A DNA stretch of 64,000 nucleotides from Actinomadura mexicana (GTDB lineage: Bacteria > Actinomycetota > Actinomycetes > Streptosporangiales > Streptosporangiaceae), in NCBI RefSeq assembly GCF_900188105.1, contig NZ_FZNP01000018.1, forward strand, positions 90,798 to 154,797. The letters are read 5' to 3'. The notes beneath the pieces were generated by a model, which saw only the letters and a list, made by a program, of their open reading frames with translations, had not been told where the DNA came from and did no database searches. A program made the translations under genes and the position numbers. Every line of letters starts with the position of its first letter. Position 1 is the first letter of the stretch. Below, in pieces: positions 11,672 through 19,384 of this stretch.

Positions 11672-12412
11672 TCAGGAGTGCGGCGGGGGATTTCCGAGGG
11701 CCGTGTGGATCTGGTACCGGTCCGCTCTGTAGGTCGACACGCCCAGCTCGGCGCACACTCCTCCGGTGTAGGAGCGCCGTTGCAGGAGCAGCACGGCACT
11801 GCCCCGGGCGATCTGCAGGTGCCTGGCGTCGGTGGCGTCGGCCAGGCTGGCGTCGATGGTCTGGTCGCCCGCGTCGAAGACGAGCCCGTAGACCGCTTCG
11901 AGGACGCCGTACAGGGAGCGGTCGGCGAGCCTGCGATCGAGCAGGTCAGGAGCGAGTGAGGCCAGGATATGCGCGCGTTCGAGTGCCATGGGCTCGCCGT
12001 CGGCGGTGCGCAGCCGCTCGATGACGTGGATCTGCGTGCCCGGCTCGACGTCGAAGACGCGGGCGAGGCGGGCGTCGGCCGGGACCGTGCGCCGGTCCAG
12101 GTCGACGGCCCCGGGGCGCAGCCCCCGGGCCAGCATGTCCTCGGTGAACGAGACGAGCCGCAGCGGCATCTCGATCTTGGGCCGGGCGACGAAGGTGCCC
12201 TTGCCGGGGACGCGGTAGAGCCGCCCCTCGGACACCAGCTGGTCGACGCCCTGCCGGACGGTCATGCGGGACAGCCGGTACCGGACGCACAGCTCGCGCT
12301 CCGAGGGGATCGGGGCGTCGACGGGCAGTTCCGCGCTCTCGATGAGGTCGAGCAGGATGGCGCGGAGCTGGAAGTACTTCGGTACCGGGCTGTGCGGGTC
12401 GATGGTCGTCAC
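11672..12412 (-). CDS. dasR: GntR/HutC-family regulator, DasR-like
   Basis: The protein is 246 residues. A GntR winged helix (about 10-75: SERELCVRYRLSRMTVRQGVDQL) is followed by a UTRA effector domain (about 95-240, with HVIERLRTADGEPMALERAH). DasR in Streptomyces represses GlcNAc uptake, chitinase and PTS genes by binding dre sites (consensus near ACTGGTCTAGACCAGT) and is released by GlcN-6-P. Two dre-like palindromes lie upstream at 12514 and 12787, and the flanking genes are GlcNAc PTS and nag genes. Assignment as DasR orthologue is therefore strong but unproven. Confidence 0.88.
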   Translation of the reverse strand: MTTIDPHSPVPKYFQLRAILLDLIESAELPVDAPIPSERELCVRYRLSRMTVRQGVDQLVSEGRLYRVPGKGTFVARPKIEMPLRLVSFTEDMLARGLRPGAVDLDRRTVPADARLARVFDVEPGTQIHVIERLRTADGEPMALERAHILASLAPDLLDRRLADRSLYGVLEAVYGLVFDAGDQTIDASLADATDARHLQIARGSAVLLLQRRSYTGGVCAELGVSTYRADRYQIHTALGNPPPHS

Positions 12413-12513
12413 GGGGATGTCCTCGATGGCCGGTGGCCGGATCGATGGGATTCGCCGGGTTTCGACGGATGGGTGGGCTGGTCGGTTGTTCGACGGTATT
12501 CGATTTGGTTCGT

Positions 12514-12539
12514 ACTGGTCTAGGCCGGACTAGACCACA
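12514..12539. promoter_or_regulatory. DasR-type operator, site 1 (imperfect long dyad)
   Basis: Arm ACTGGTCTAG (12514-12523) is mirrored by CTAGACCAC at the other end, with GCCGGA between. It lies about 100 bases upstream of the dasR start, in its likely promoter. The half-sites match dre, but the spacing between arms is 10 bp longer than in the 16-bp consensus. Confidence 0.8.
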
Positions 12540-12786
12540 GCCTCGAAAGGCGTGTCAATGCACGAATGCGTAACGGCCCGATCACGCGCCGGCGACGTCA
12601 AGATCGACGAAATGCCAGGTCAGACCGCGGGTACCGGACGGCGCCTCCGGTTCCGAGCCGAGCGTCATGACCATTTCCGGCTTCCGTTCCCGTGCCTCGG
12701 CGGCCGGAACTCCCGCGGCGGTCCGGTGCCGGACGAAGTTCCGCCCCGCATCTTCATCTCCCTCCGATTCGTGGAGTATGGTGCGT

Positions 12787-12812
12787 ACTGGTCTAGTCCG
12801 GACTAGACCAGT
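12787..12812. promoter_or_regulatory. DasR-type operator, site 2 (perfect 26-bp palindrome)
   Basis: ACTGGTCTAG (12787-12796), TCCGGA, CTAGACCAGT (12803-12812) form a perfect 26-bp palindrome, 52 bases before the nagA start. It is preceded by GCGT just as site 1 is by TTCGT. It probably controls the rightward nagA–SIS–EIIB operon. The 247 bases between the two sites contain no supported gene. Confidence 0.85.
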
Positions 12813-12864
12813 TGTTCCCGGAGGAACCCACCCGCGATCATCGCGTCACAGAGAGCGCGCCCCC

Positions 12865-13566
12865 ATGGCATCACTGCTGATCACGGCCGACCGCATGATC
12901 CTTACCCCGGCGGCCGGTCCCCACCGCGTCGTGTCCCCGGGATACGTCCGCGCGGTGGACGGCGTGATCGTCGAAGCCGGAGAAGGGCGCGGGCACAGCA
13001 GCGACGCCACCGCCGCGCAGGTCGCCGCCGCGGCCGACGCCGGCGCCCGCAAGGTCACCCACGTCTTCAACGCGCAGACCGGCGTCCACCACCGCGACCC
13101 GGGCGTGGCCGTGCGGGCCCTCATCGACGAGCGGCTGAGCCCCGGTCTCATTCTCGACCTGCACCACGTCGGGCCCGAGGTGGCGACGCTGGTGCTGCGG
13201 GCCGCGGCGGGACGGGTCGTGCTCGTCACCGACGCGGCCTCGGCCGCCGGGATGCCGCCCGGCACCTACGACCTCGGCGGCGAGCCCATCACCATGCCCG
13301 AGCAGGGCCCGCCGCTGCGCGCCGACGGCACCATCGCCGGATCCGGCCTCCGGCTGGACGAGGCGGTCGGCAACGCCGTCGCGCTCGGCGTCGACCCGGC
13401 CGACGCGGTCGACGCCGCGACCCGGATCCCGGCCGACCTCGTCGGCCGGCCCGATCTCGGCCGGATCGCCCCCGGCGCGGCGGCCGACCTGGTCTGGCTG
13501 GGGCCGGACCACCGGGCGCTTGCGACGTGGGTCAACGGGCAGGAAGTCTTCGGAGGGGGATCATGA
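12865..13566 (+). pseudogene. nagA: N-acetylglucosamine-6-phosphate deacetylase with large in-frame internal deletion
   Basis: The product would be 233 residues against about 380 for the family. The N-terminal strand region (MASLLITADRMIL to VDGVIVEAGEG) jumps directly to RGHSSDATAAQVAAAADAG, the His motif that normally lies near residue 195. About 150 residues are missing, including the HLEGPF metal-ligand motif. Later parts are present: HVFNAQTG, catalytic-Asp segment LVTDAASAAGMP, IAGSGLRLDEA, and the C-terminal GAAADLVWLG sandwich. The frame is intact and the gene overlaps the next by 4 bases (ATGA), so it may still be translated. Deacetylase activity looks unlikely; a functional nagA may exist elsewhere. 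Confidence 0.8.
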
Positions 13567-14603
13567 CCAGTCAGATGCGCGCCGAGATCGGCGAGCAGCC
13601 GGACGCGCTGCGCCGGACGATCGACGCGCTCCTCCCGCGCACGAACGACATCGGGGCGCTGGCGCGGGAGACCCGGCAGGTCCTGTTCATCGCGCGCGGG
13701 TCGTCCGACAACGCCGCGGTGTACGGGCGCTACCTGGTGGAGGCGCACGCGGGGCGGCTGGCCACGCTCGCCGCGCCGTCCATCGCGACCGCCTACCGGC
13801 GCCGGCTGGACCTGTCCGGCGTGCTGGCCGTGGCGATCAGCCAGTCCGGCAGGACCGAGGAGATCGTCGAGACCCTCGACTGGGCGCGCGACTGCGGCGC
13901 CCGGACGGTCGCGGTCACCAACGGCGCCGGGTCGCCGCTCGCCGAGGCCGCCGAGGTCGCGCTGGTCACGCAGGCGGGCGCCGAGATCGCCGTGCCGGCC
14001 ACCAAGACCTACACGACGCAGCTCGCCGCGCTGTCGGTGCTCGGCCTCGGGCTCGGCGCGCAGGTCGCCGCCGACGACCTGCGCCGCGTCCCCGACGAGG
14101 TCGCCCGGATGGTCGCGCTGACCGAGGCCTCGCCCGCGCTGCCGGAGATCGTCGAGGAGCTGGCGAAGGTCCCGGGTACGGTGGTCTCCGGACGCGGTAT
14201 CGCGTTCGGGACCGCGCTGGAGCTGGCGCTGAAGATCAAGGAGGCGTGCTACCTGCACGCCATGGGCCTGTCCTACGCCGACCTGCTGCACGGCCCGATC
14301 GCCGTGGTGGACGCGCAGACCCCCGCGCTGCTGGTCGCCGCCGACTCCGGCCCGACGCTGCCCGGCACCGTCGCGCTGGCCCGCCGGGTGCGCGGCGCCG
14401 GGGCCCGCGCGTTCGGCGTGGGCGGCGGCGCGGAGCTGGCGGAGGCGTGCTCGGCCGCGCTGCCGGGTCCCGGCCTCCCCGAGTGGGTGGCGCCGCTGGG
14501 CCTCATCGTCCCCGGCCAGATCATGGTCGAGAACCTGGCCCGCCGGCTCGGGATCGACCCCGACGTCCCGCGCGGCCTCAACAAGGTCACCCAGACCGAC
14601 TGA
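13563..14603 (+). CDS. SIS-domain GlcN-6-P deaminase/isomerase (NagB-II/GlmS-C type)
   Basis: The protein is 346 residues with two SIS domains. SIS-1 contains IARGSSDNAA and ISQSGRTEEIVE. SIS-2 contains SGRGIAFGTALELALKIKEACY and the C-terminal LARRLGIDPDVPRGLNKVTQTD. The glutaminase half of GlmS is absent, so it fits the AgaS/NagB-II group that converts GlcN-6-P to fructose-6-P and ammonia. The ATG overlaps the nagA stop (ATGA), implying translational coupling. Place in the operon supports the catabolic deaminase role. A related isomerase activity cannot be excluded. Confidence 0.85.
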   Translation: MTSQMRAEIGEQPDALRRTIDALLPRTNDIGALARETRQVLFIARGSSDNAAVYGRYLVEAHAGRLATLAAPSIATAYRRRLDLSGVLAVAISQSGRTEEIVETLDWARDCGARTVAVTNGAGSPLAEAAEVALVTQAGAEIAVPATKTYTTQLAALSVLGLGLGAQVAADDLRRVPDEVARMVALTEASPALPEIVEELAKVPGTVVSGRGIAFGTALELALKIKEACYLHAMGLSYADLLHGPIAVVDAQTPALLVAADSGPTLPGTVALARRVRGAGARAFGVGGGAELAEACSAALPGPGLPEWVAPLGLIVPGQIMVENLARRLGIDPDVPRGLNKVTQTD

Positions 14604-14633
14604 GCGACCCGGATCCGAGAAGAGAGAACGAGC

Positions 14634-14867
14634 ATGGACAAGGCCGAGGCCATCATCGCCGCCCTGGGCGGGGCCGACAACATCGTCGAGATCGAGCCGT
14701 GCGCGACCCGGCTGCGCACCGAGGTCTCCGACGCCGCGAAGGTCGACGAGCCGGCGCTGAAGAAGGCGGGCGCGTACGGCGTCATGCGCAGCGGCACCGT
14801 CGTGCAGGTCGTCGTGGGTCCGGAGGCCGACACCATCGCCAGCGACATCGAGGACATCCTCGACTGA
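14634..14867 (+). CDS. PTS EIIB, GlcNAc/glucose family
   Basis: A 77-residue stand-alone EIIB domain. The phosphorylated cysteine is C23 in IEPCATRLR, followed by the conserved VVQVVVGPEAD segment and a final helix. It relays phosphate from EIIA (15693) to sugar on EIIC (10281, opposite strand). AAGAGAGAACG precedes ATG 14634. Separate EIIB and EIIC genes are normal in Streptomyces (nagF and nagE2). The gene is immediately followed by an IS605-type remnant, which separates it from the EIIA gene. Confidence 0.93.
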   Translation: MDKAEAIIAALGGADNIVEIEPCATRLRTEVSDAAKVDEPALKKAGAYGVMRSGTVVQVVVGPEADTIASDIEDILD

Positions 14868-14904
14868 CAGCCAGCCAGCCAGCCGCCGCCAAGGGAACCC
14901 CTCT

Positions 14905-15625
14905 GTTGACTTCCTCTCCCACCTAGCGGCGGAGGGGTCCAGCGGTCGCCCGCTGGGTTTCCTGCTTCGCCGACGAGTGCCCCGTCCGGGAGGAGTCCCG
15001 TTGAGGTCTTACACCGTCTCCACAGGCGGACGCCGCCAGCCCGGCGGCCAGGATGTTGCGCGCGGCGTTGACGTCGCGGTCATGCACGGCGCCGCAATCG
15101 CACGTCCACTGGCGGACGTCCAGCGGCAGCCTCTCGCGGACGGTGCCGCAGGTTCCGCACAGCTTGGAGGAGGGGAACCAGCGGTCGATCACGACCAGGT
15201 CGCGCCCGTACCAGTCGCACTTGTACTCCAGCAGGCAGTGCGGCTCCCGCCACGCCGCATCGGAGGTGGCGCGGGCGAGCGTGCGGTTCTTGAGCAGGTT
15301 GCCGACGGTGAGGTCTTCGATCACGACCGTTCGGTTCTCACGGACGAGACGGGTCGACAGCTTGTGCAGGAAGTCGCGGCGCCGGTCGGCGATCCGGGCG
15401 TGCACGCGGGCGACCCTGCGGCGGGCCTTGTCCCGGTTCGCCGAACCCGGGGTCTTGCGCGACAGGTCCCGCTGCGCTCTGGCCAGGCGGGCGCGGTCAC
15501 GTCGCTCGTGCCGGGGGTTGGCGATCTTTTCCCCGGTGGACAGGGCCACGAGGGACGAGATCCCGGCGTCGGCTGGGGTGCGGGCGCAGGCGCCGAATCC
15601 TCCTGGAGGCGACAAGCCTTTCCTT
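14905..15625 (-). mobile_element. IS200/IS605-family remnant between EIIB and EIIA
   Basis: The right end (read on the minus strand) finishes in GGAGAGGAAGTCAAC at about 14905, preceded by a GC hairpin region (14925-14975) of the sort that forms the omega-RNA scaffold of TnpB elements. No tnpA is present and the 5' half of tnpB is gone. The left edge cannot be fixed; it lies between 15615 and about 15680, before the EIIA ribosome-binding site. Target-site or TAM sequence at the left end is not recognisable. Confidence 0.75.
14923..15615 (-). pseudogene. tnpB: TnpB RNA-guided nuclease, C-terminal fragment
   Basis: 230 residues remain of about 400. The RuvC nuclease half is intact in sequence: motif I Asp in ADAGISSLVALS, motif II Glu in VVIEDLTVGNL, a zinc ribbon C..C (LCGTCG, then TCDCG), and motif III Asp in HDRDVNAARNIL. 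The N-terminal wedge/recognition domains that bind guide RNA and TAM are missing, so it should not cut DNA by itself. The C-terminal tail overlaps the likely omega-RNA region, as in normal IS605 elements. Start codon (TTG 15615) is only the edge of the open frame. Confidence 0.85.
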
Positions 15626-15692
15626 ACTCTGCTCGGCGAGGGCTTGGTTTCCTCCCCTGCCGGAAGTCCGAGGTATCCACGAAGGAGAACCG

Positions 15693-16142
15693 ATGACCCG
15701 AGTACTGTCCCCGGTCGCCGGCCGGGTCGTCGGCCTCGCCGGCGTCCCGGACCCGGTGTTCGCCCAGGCCATGGTCGGCCCGGGCACGGCCGTCGACCCC
15801 GAGCGCGGTCCCGGCCACGCCATCGCGCCCGTCACCGGGAAGATCGTCAAACTGCACCCGCACGCCTACGTCGTGGTGGACGCCGAGGGCCACGGGGTCC
15901 TGGTCCACCTCGGCATCGACACCGTCAAGCTGAAGGGGCAGGGGTTCGAGCTCCTGGCCGCCGAGGGCGACGAGGTCACCGCCGGGCAGCCGCTCGTCGG
16001 CTGGGACCCGGCGGTGATCGAGGCGGGCGGCCGCTCGCCGATCTGCGCGGTCGTCGCGCTGGACGCGGGCGCCGACGCCCTGTCGGACGTGCGCGAGTCG
16101 GGCGAGGTGGCGAAGGGGACCGAGCTTTTCACATGGAGCTGA
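15693..16142 (+). CDS. crr: PTS EIIA, glucose/GlcNAc family
   Basis: A 149-residue single EIIA-Glc domain. The phosphorylated histidine is H72 in GVLVHLGIDT, and the partner histidine is H57 in KLHPHAYV. It takes phosphate from HPr and passes it to EIIB. GAAGGAGAACC precedes ATG 15693. It is 4 bases from the HAD gene and continues into HPr and EI, so the general PTS proteins are in one rightward run. The IS remnant upstream may have displaced the original promoter or read-through from EIIB. Confidence 0.93.
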   Translation: MTRVLSPVAGRVVGLAGVPDPVFAQAMVGPGTAVDPERGPGHAIAPVTGKIVKLHPHAYVVVDAEGHGVLVHLGIDTVKLKGQGFELLAAEGDEVTAGQPLVGWDPAVIEAGGRSPICAVVALDAGADALSDVRESGEVAKGTELFTWS

Positions 16143-16146
16143 GCGC

Positions 16147-16824
16147 ATGGCGGTGATCGGTATCGGCGCGGCGGTGTTCGATCTCGACGGCACCCTCATC
16201 GACACCGAGCCGCGCAACCGAGTGATGTGGTCGCGGCTGTTCGACGCGCACCGCGTCCCCTACGACGAGGCGCTGATCGGCTCGTTCGCGGGGCGCCGCG
16301 GGATCGAGGCGCTGGCGGACCACGTGCACCTGTTCCCCGGCCGGACGGTCGAGGAGCTGTTCGAGCAGGCGGTCTCCTACGAGTCGCTGCCGGGGATGCC
16401 GGTCGTGGCGCCCGTACCCGGCGCGGTCGACCTCGTCCGGTCGCTGGCGGACGCGGGCGTGCCGCTCGCGGTGGTGACGTCGGGGCAGCGGCCCTACGCC
16501 GAGCGCCTGCTGGACATGCTGGGCATCCGCGGCCTGCTCGACCTCGTGGTGACCGCCGGGGACGTCGTCACCGGCAAACCGCACCCCGAGGGGTACCTGG
16601 CCGCCGCGCGCGACCTGGACGTCGCGCCGCAGGAGGCGGTCGGGTTCGAGGACGCCCCGGCGGGCGTCGCGGCCGTCAAGGCCGCGGGAATGACATGCGT
16701 GGGGGTCGTCACCACGCAGCCGGTGGGAGCGCTGGCGAAGGCCGACCATGTGGTGGCCGATTTCATGGAAGTGGACGTCGTGCCGGGCCCCGCACTGCGG
16801 GTGCCCCGGACGGTAACGAGCTGA
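16147..16824 (+). CDS. HAD-superfamily phosphatase, beta-phosphoglucomutase-like
   Basis: The protein is 225 residues. Motif I FDLDGTLIDTEP, the helical cap domain (about 20-95), motif II VVTSGQRP, motif III lysine in GKPHPEGYL, and motif IV FEDAPAGVAAVKAAG are all present. This subclass dephosphorylates or isomerises small sugar phosphates. Its position inside the PTS run suggests an overflow phosphatase for hexose or amino-sugar phosphates, but substrate is unproven. It starts at ATG 16147, 4 bases after crr. Confidence 0.85.
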   Translation: MAVIGIGAAVFDLDGTLIDTEPRNRVMWSRLFDAHRVPYDEALIGSFAGRRGIEALADHVHLFPGRTVEELFEQAVSYESLPGMPVVAPVPGAVDLVRSLADAGVPLAVVTSGQRPYAERLLDMLGIRGLLDLVVTAGDVVTGKPHPEGYLAAARDLDVAPQEAVGFEDAPAGVAAVKAAGMTCVGVVTTQPVGALAKADHVVADFMEVDVVPGPALRVPRTVTS

Positions 16825-16837
16825 TGGGGAGTATGCG

Positions 16838-17110
16838 GTGACCGAGCGCAACGTCAAGATCGAGTCCAGGGTGGGGCTGCACGCGCGGCCGGCGGCGCTG
16901 TTCGTCCAGACCGCGGCCAAGGCCCGGATGGACGTGACGGTGTCCAAGCGCGGCGGCGCCCCGGTGAACGCCAAGAGCATCCTCGCCGTGCTCGGGCTGG
17001 ACGCGCGGCACGGTGAGGAGATCGTGCTGTCCGCCGAGGGCGAGGGGGCCGACGAGCTGCTCGACAGCCTGGAGACGCTGCTGTCCACCCCGGAGCCCGA
17101 GGGGGCGTGA
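16838..17110 (+). CDS. ptsH: Phosphocarrier protein HPr
   Basis: The protein is 90 residues. The phosphorylated His15 is in VGLHARPAALF. The Ser region NAKSILAVLGL carries S47, though whether it is phosphorylated in actinomycetes is unsettled. HPr transfers phosphate from EI to EIIA. GTG 16838 is 14 bases after the HAD gene with GGGGAGTATGC upstream. EI begins 14 bases after its stop, so the pair is clearly an operon. Confidence 0.96.
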   Translation: MTERNVKIESRVGLHARPAALFVQTAAKARMDVTVSKRGGAPVNAKSILAVLGLDARHGEEIVLSAEGEGADELLDSLETLLSTPEPEGA

Positions 17111-17123
17111 GGTGGGCGAGGTG

Positions 17124-18794
17124 ATGCAGGGCGCGGGCGTCAGCCCCGGCGTCGGGACCGGGCCGGTGCGCACCATCGCCGGGGCCGTCCCGGAGCCGCC
17201 CGCCGGGTCGCGGCACGGCGGCGACGCCGGCGCCGAGCGCGACTCCGCGCTGGCCGCGCTGGAGGCCGTCGCCGCCGACCTGGAGGAGCGCGGGGAGCGC
17301 GCCGCCGCGGCCGGCAACACCGACGGGCGCGACGTGCTGAACGCGCAGGCGCTGATGGCCCGCGACCCCGGTCTCGCCGACGGCGTCCGGGCCGCGATCG
17401 GCGAGGGGACCTCGGCGGCCCGCGCCGTGTTCGAGGCGTTCGGCGTCTACCGGGCGATGCTGGCCGGGGCCGGCGAGTACATGGCCGCTCGGGTCACCGA
17501 CCTCGACGACATCCGCGACCGAGCGATCGCGCGGCTGCTCGGCCTGCCGGTGCCGGGCGTCCCGGAGTCCGACGAGCCGTTCGTGCTCGTCGCCCGCGAC
17601 CTCGCCCCGGCGGACACGGCCGTCCTCGACCCGGCGCAGGTCGTGGCGTTCGTGACGGAGGAGGGCGGCCCCACCAGCCACACCGCGATCCTGGCCCGGA
17701 CGATGGGCGTCCCCGCCGTGGTCGCGCTGCCCGGCGCCACCTCGCTCGCCGAGGGCACCCGCGTGCTGGTCGACGGCGCGGCGGGGACGGTGCTCCCCGA
17801 CCCGTCCGAGGCGGAGGTGGCCGCGGCGCGGGCCACCGCCGCCGCCCGCGCGTCCGCGCTGGGGGAGTCCACCGGGCCGGGCGCCACCAGGGACGGTCAC
17901 CGGGTGCCGCTGCTGGCGAACGTCGGCGGCCCCAAGGACGTGGAGGCGGCGCTGGCGAACGGCGCCGAGGGCGTCGGCCTGTACCGGACGGAGTTCCTTT
18001 TCCTCGACCGCGCGGCGCCGCCGTCCGACGAGGAGCAGGAGGAGGCGTACCGGACGGTGCTGGCGGCGTTCCCGGAGGGCCGCGTGGTCGTCCGGACGCT
18101 CGACGCCGGCGCGGACAAGCCGCTGGCGTTCCTGCCCGCCCCCGGCGAGGAGCCGAATCCGGCGCTCGGCGAGCGGGGCCTGCGGATGATGCGCCGGCAC
18201 CCGGACGTGCTGGCCTCCCAGCTCGCCGCGCTGACTCGCGCCGCTGCGGGTCTGAGCGTCGAGCTGCAGGTCATGGCGCCGATGGTGACGGATGCCGAGG
18301 AGGCCGCCTACTTCGCGGCCGCGTGCCGGGAGGCCGGCGTGGAGCATCCCGGCGTCATGGTGGAGGTGCCCGCCGCCGCGCTGCGCGCCCGCGACCTGGC
18401 GGCCGAGGTGGAGTTCTTCAGCATCGGCACCAACGACCTCACCCAGTACGCGTGCGCGGCGGACCGGCAGGTCGGCGGCCTCGCGCATCTCCAGGACCCG
18501 TGGCAGCCCGCCGTCCTCGACCTGGTCGTCCCGGCGGCCGGTGCGGGCGTCCCGTGCGGGGTGTGCGGGGAGGCGGCCGGCGATCCGGCGCTGGCGTGCG
18601 TGCTGGTGGGCCTCGGCGTGACGTCGCTGTCGATGAGCGCGCCGTCCCTCCCGCTGGTGCGGGCCGCGCTCGTGCGGCACACGCTGGAGGAGTGCCGCGC
18701 GGCGGCCGCGGCGGCCCGCGCCGCCCGCTCCGCCGGGCAGGCCAGGGAGGCGGCCCGCGCCCACCTGCCCCGTCTGGCGGACCTCGGGCTGTGA
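17124..18794 (+). CDS. ptsI: PTS enzyme I (phosphoenolpyruvate-protein phosphotransferase)
   Basis: The protein is about 556 residues from ATG 17124, with AGGTGG 8 bases upstream. The phospho-His is H186 in GGPTSHTAILAR. The PEP-binding barrel carries GVGLYRTEFLFLDR, VVRTLDAGADKP, NPALGERGLR, and FSIGTNDLTQY. The catalytic Cys481 is in PCGVCGEAAGD. It starts the phosphorelay PEP, EI, HPr, EIIA, EIIB. A GTG four codons upstream is an alternative start. No defect is seen. The C-terminal tail is Ala/Arg-rich. Confidence 0.95.
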   Translation: MQGAGVSPGVGTGPVRTIAGAVPEPPAGSRHGGDAGAERDSALAALEAVAADLEERGERAAAAGNTDGRDVLNAQALMARDPGLADGVRAAIGEGTSAARAVFEAFGVYRAMLAGAGEYMAARVTDLDDIRDRAIARLLGLPVPGVPESDEPFVLVARDLAPADTAVLDPAQVVAFVTEEGGPTSHTAILARTMGVPAVVALPGATSLAEGTRVLVDGAAGTVLPDPSEAEVAAARATAAARASALGESTGPGATRDGHRVPLLANVGGPKDVEAALANGAEGVGLYRTEFLFLDRAAPPSDEEQEEAYRTVLAAFPEGRVVVRTLDAGADKPLAFLPAPGEEPNPALGERGLRMMRRHPDVLASQLAALTRAAAGLSVELQVMAPMVTDAEEAAYFAAACREAGVEHPGVMVEVPAAALRARDLAAEVEFFSIGTNDLTQYACAADRQVGGLAHLQDPWQPAVLDLVVPAAGAGVPCGVCGEAAGDPALACVLVGLGVTSLSMSAPSLPLVRAALVRHTLEECRAAAAAARAARSAGQAREAARAHLPRLADLGL

Positions 18795-18801
18795 CCCGCG
18801 G

Positions 18802-19296
18802 TCAGCCCGCGACCTGCCAGCGGTTCCCGTGCCCGCGCAGGACGAAGTTCGCGGCGAGCAGGCCGCCGGGACGGGCGGGCGCGCCCTTCCACCGCAGGTG
18901 CTCGAACCGGACGGTGTAGTCCCCGGCGCCCGGCCCCTCCTCGCAGGTCGGGACGGTCACGCCGCGCAGCGCCGCGAGGTCCTGCGGGCGCAGCCTCGCG
19001 CGGGCCCGGCCGAGCCCCGACGGGCAGCGGCCGGGCCCGCCGAACACGCGCCGCTCGTAGGCGGGCGCCAGGTACGCGCACGCCGTGGCGCTGCCCGCCG
19101 CCATCGCGCGCAGGTACTTGTAGAGCGCCAGCCGCGCCGGGAGGGTCTGCCGCGGCGCCGCGGCGGTGGAGGTCTCGGCGGGCCGCGAGTCGCCGGGTTC
19201 GGGGGTGAGCGGCGGCATCGTGACCTCGTTCCCGCCCCCGCAGGCCGCCAGCAGCGGGAGCAGCGCCAGGGCGGCGAGGGATCGGCGGACGCGCAC
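18802..19296 (-). CDS. Secreted lipoprotein of unknown function
   Basis: The protein is about 164 residues from GTG 19296, chosen because AGGAGG lies 4 bases upstream. A lipoprotein signal peptide ends in LLAAC. A Thr/Pro/Ala-rich linker follows, then a compact domain (about 50-160) with LYKYLRAMAAGSATACAYLAP, CPSGLGRARARL, and a final RWQVAG strand. The fold looks like small NTF2-like or immunity-type lipoproteins, but I do not recognise a family. It converges on ptsI, 7 bases between stops, and lies downstream of the hexosaminidase. Confidence 0.7.
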   Translation of the reverse strand: MRVRRSLAALALLPLLAACGGGNEVTMPPLTPEPGDSRPAETSTAAAPRQTLPARLALYKYLRAMAAGSATACAYLAPAYERRVFGGPGRCPSGLGRARARLRPQDLAALRGVTVPTCEEGPGAGDYTVRFEHLRWKGAPARPGGLLAANFVLRGHGNRWQVAG

Positions 19297-19384
19297 GGGA
19301 CCTCCTGGGGGCACGAAGGCGGCCCGATCTTCCCAGCAGAGCGGCCCTCTCGTCCATCGCTTCCTCGGGGAGGGCCGGCGGTGC

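Noticed and set aside
12552..12806. 84-codon frame between the two operators
   Set aside because: No ribosome-binding site, poor codon bias, and its end is formed by operator sequence; an almost identical tail appears by chance at the first operator.
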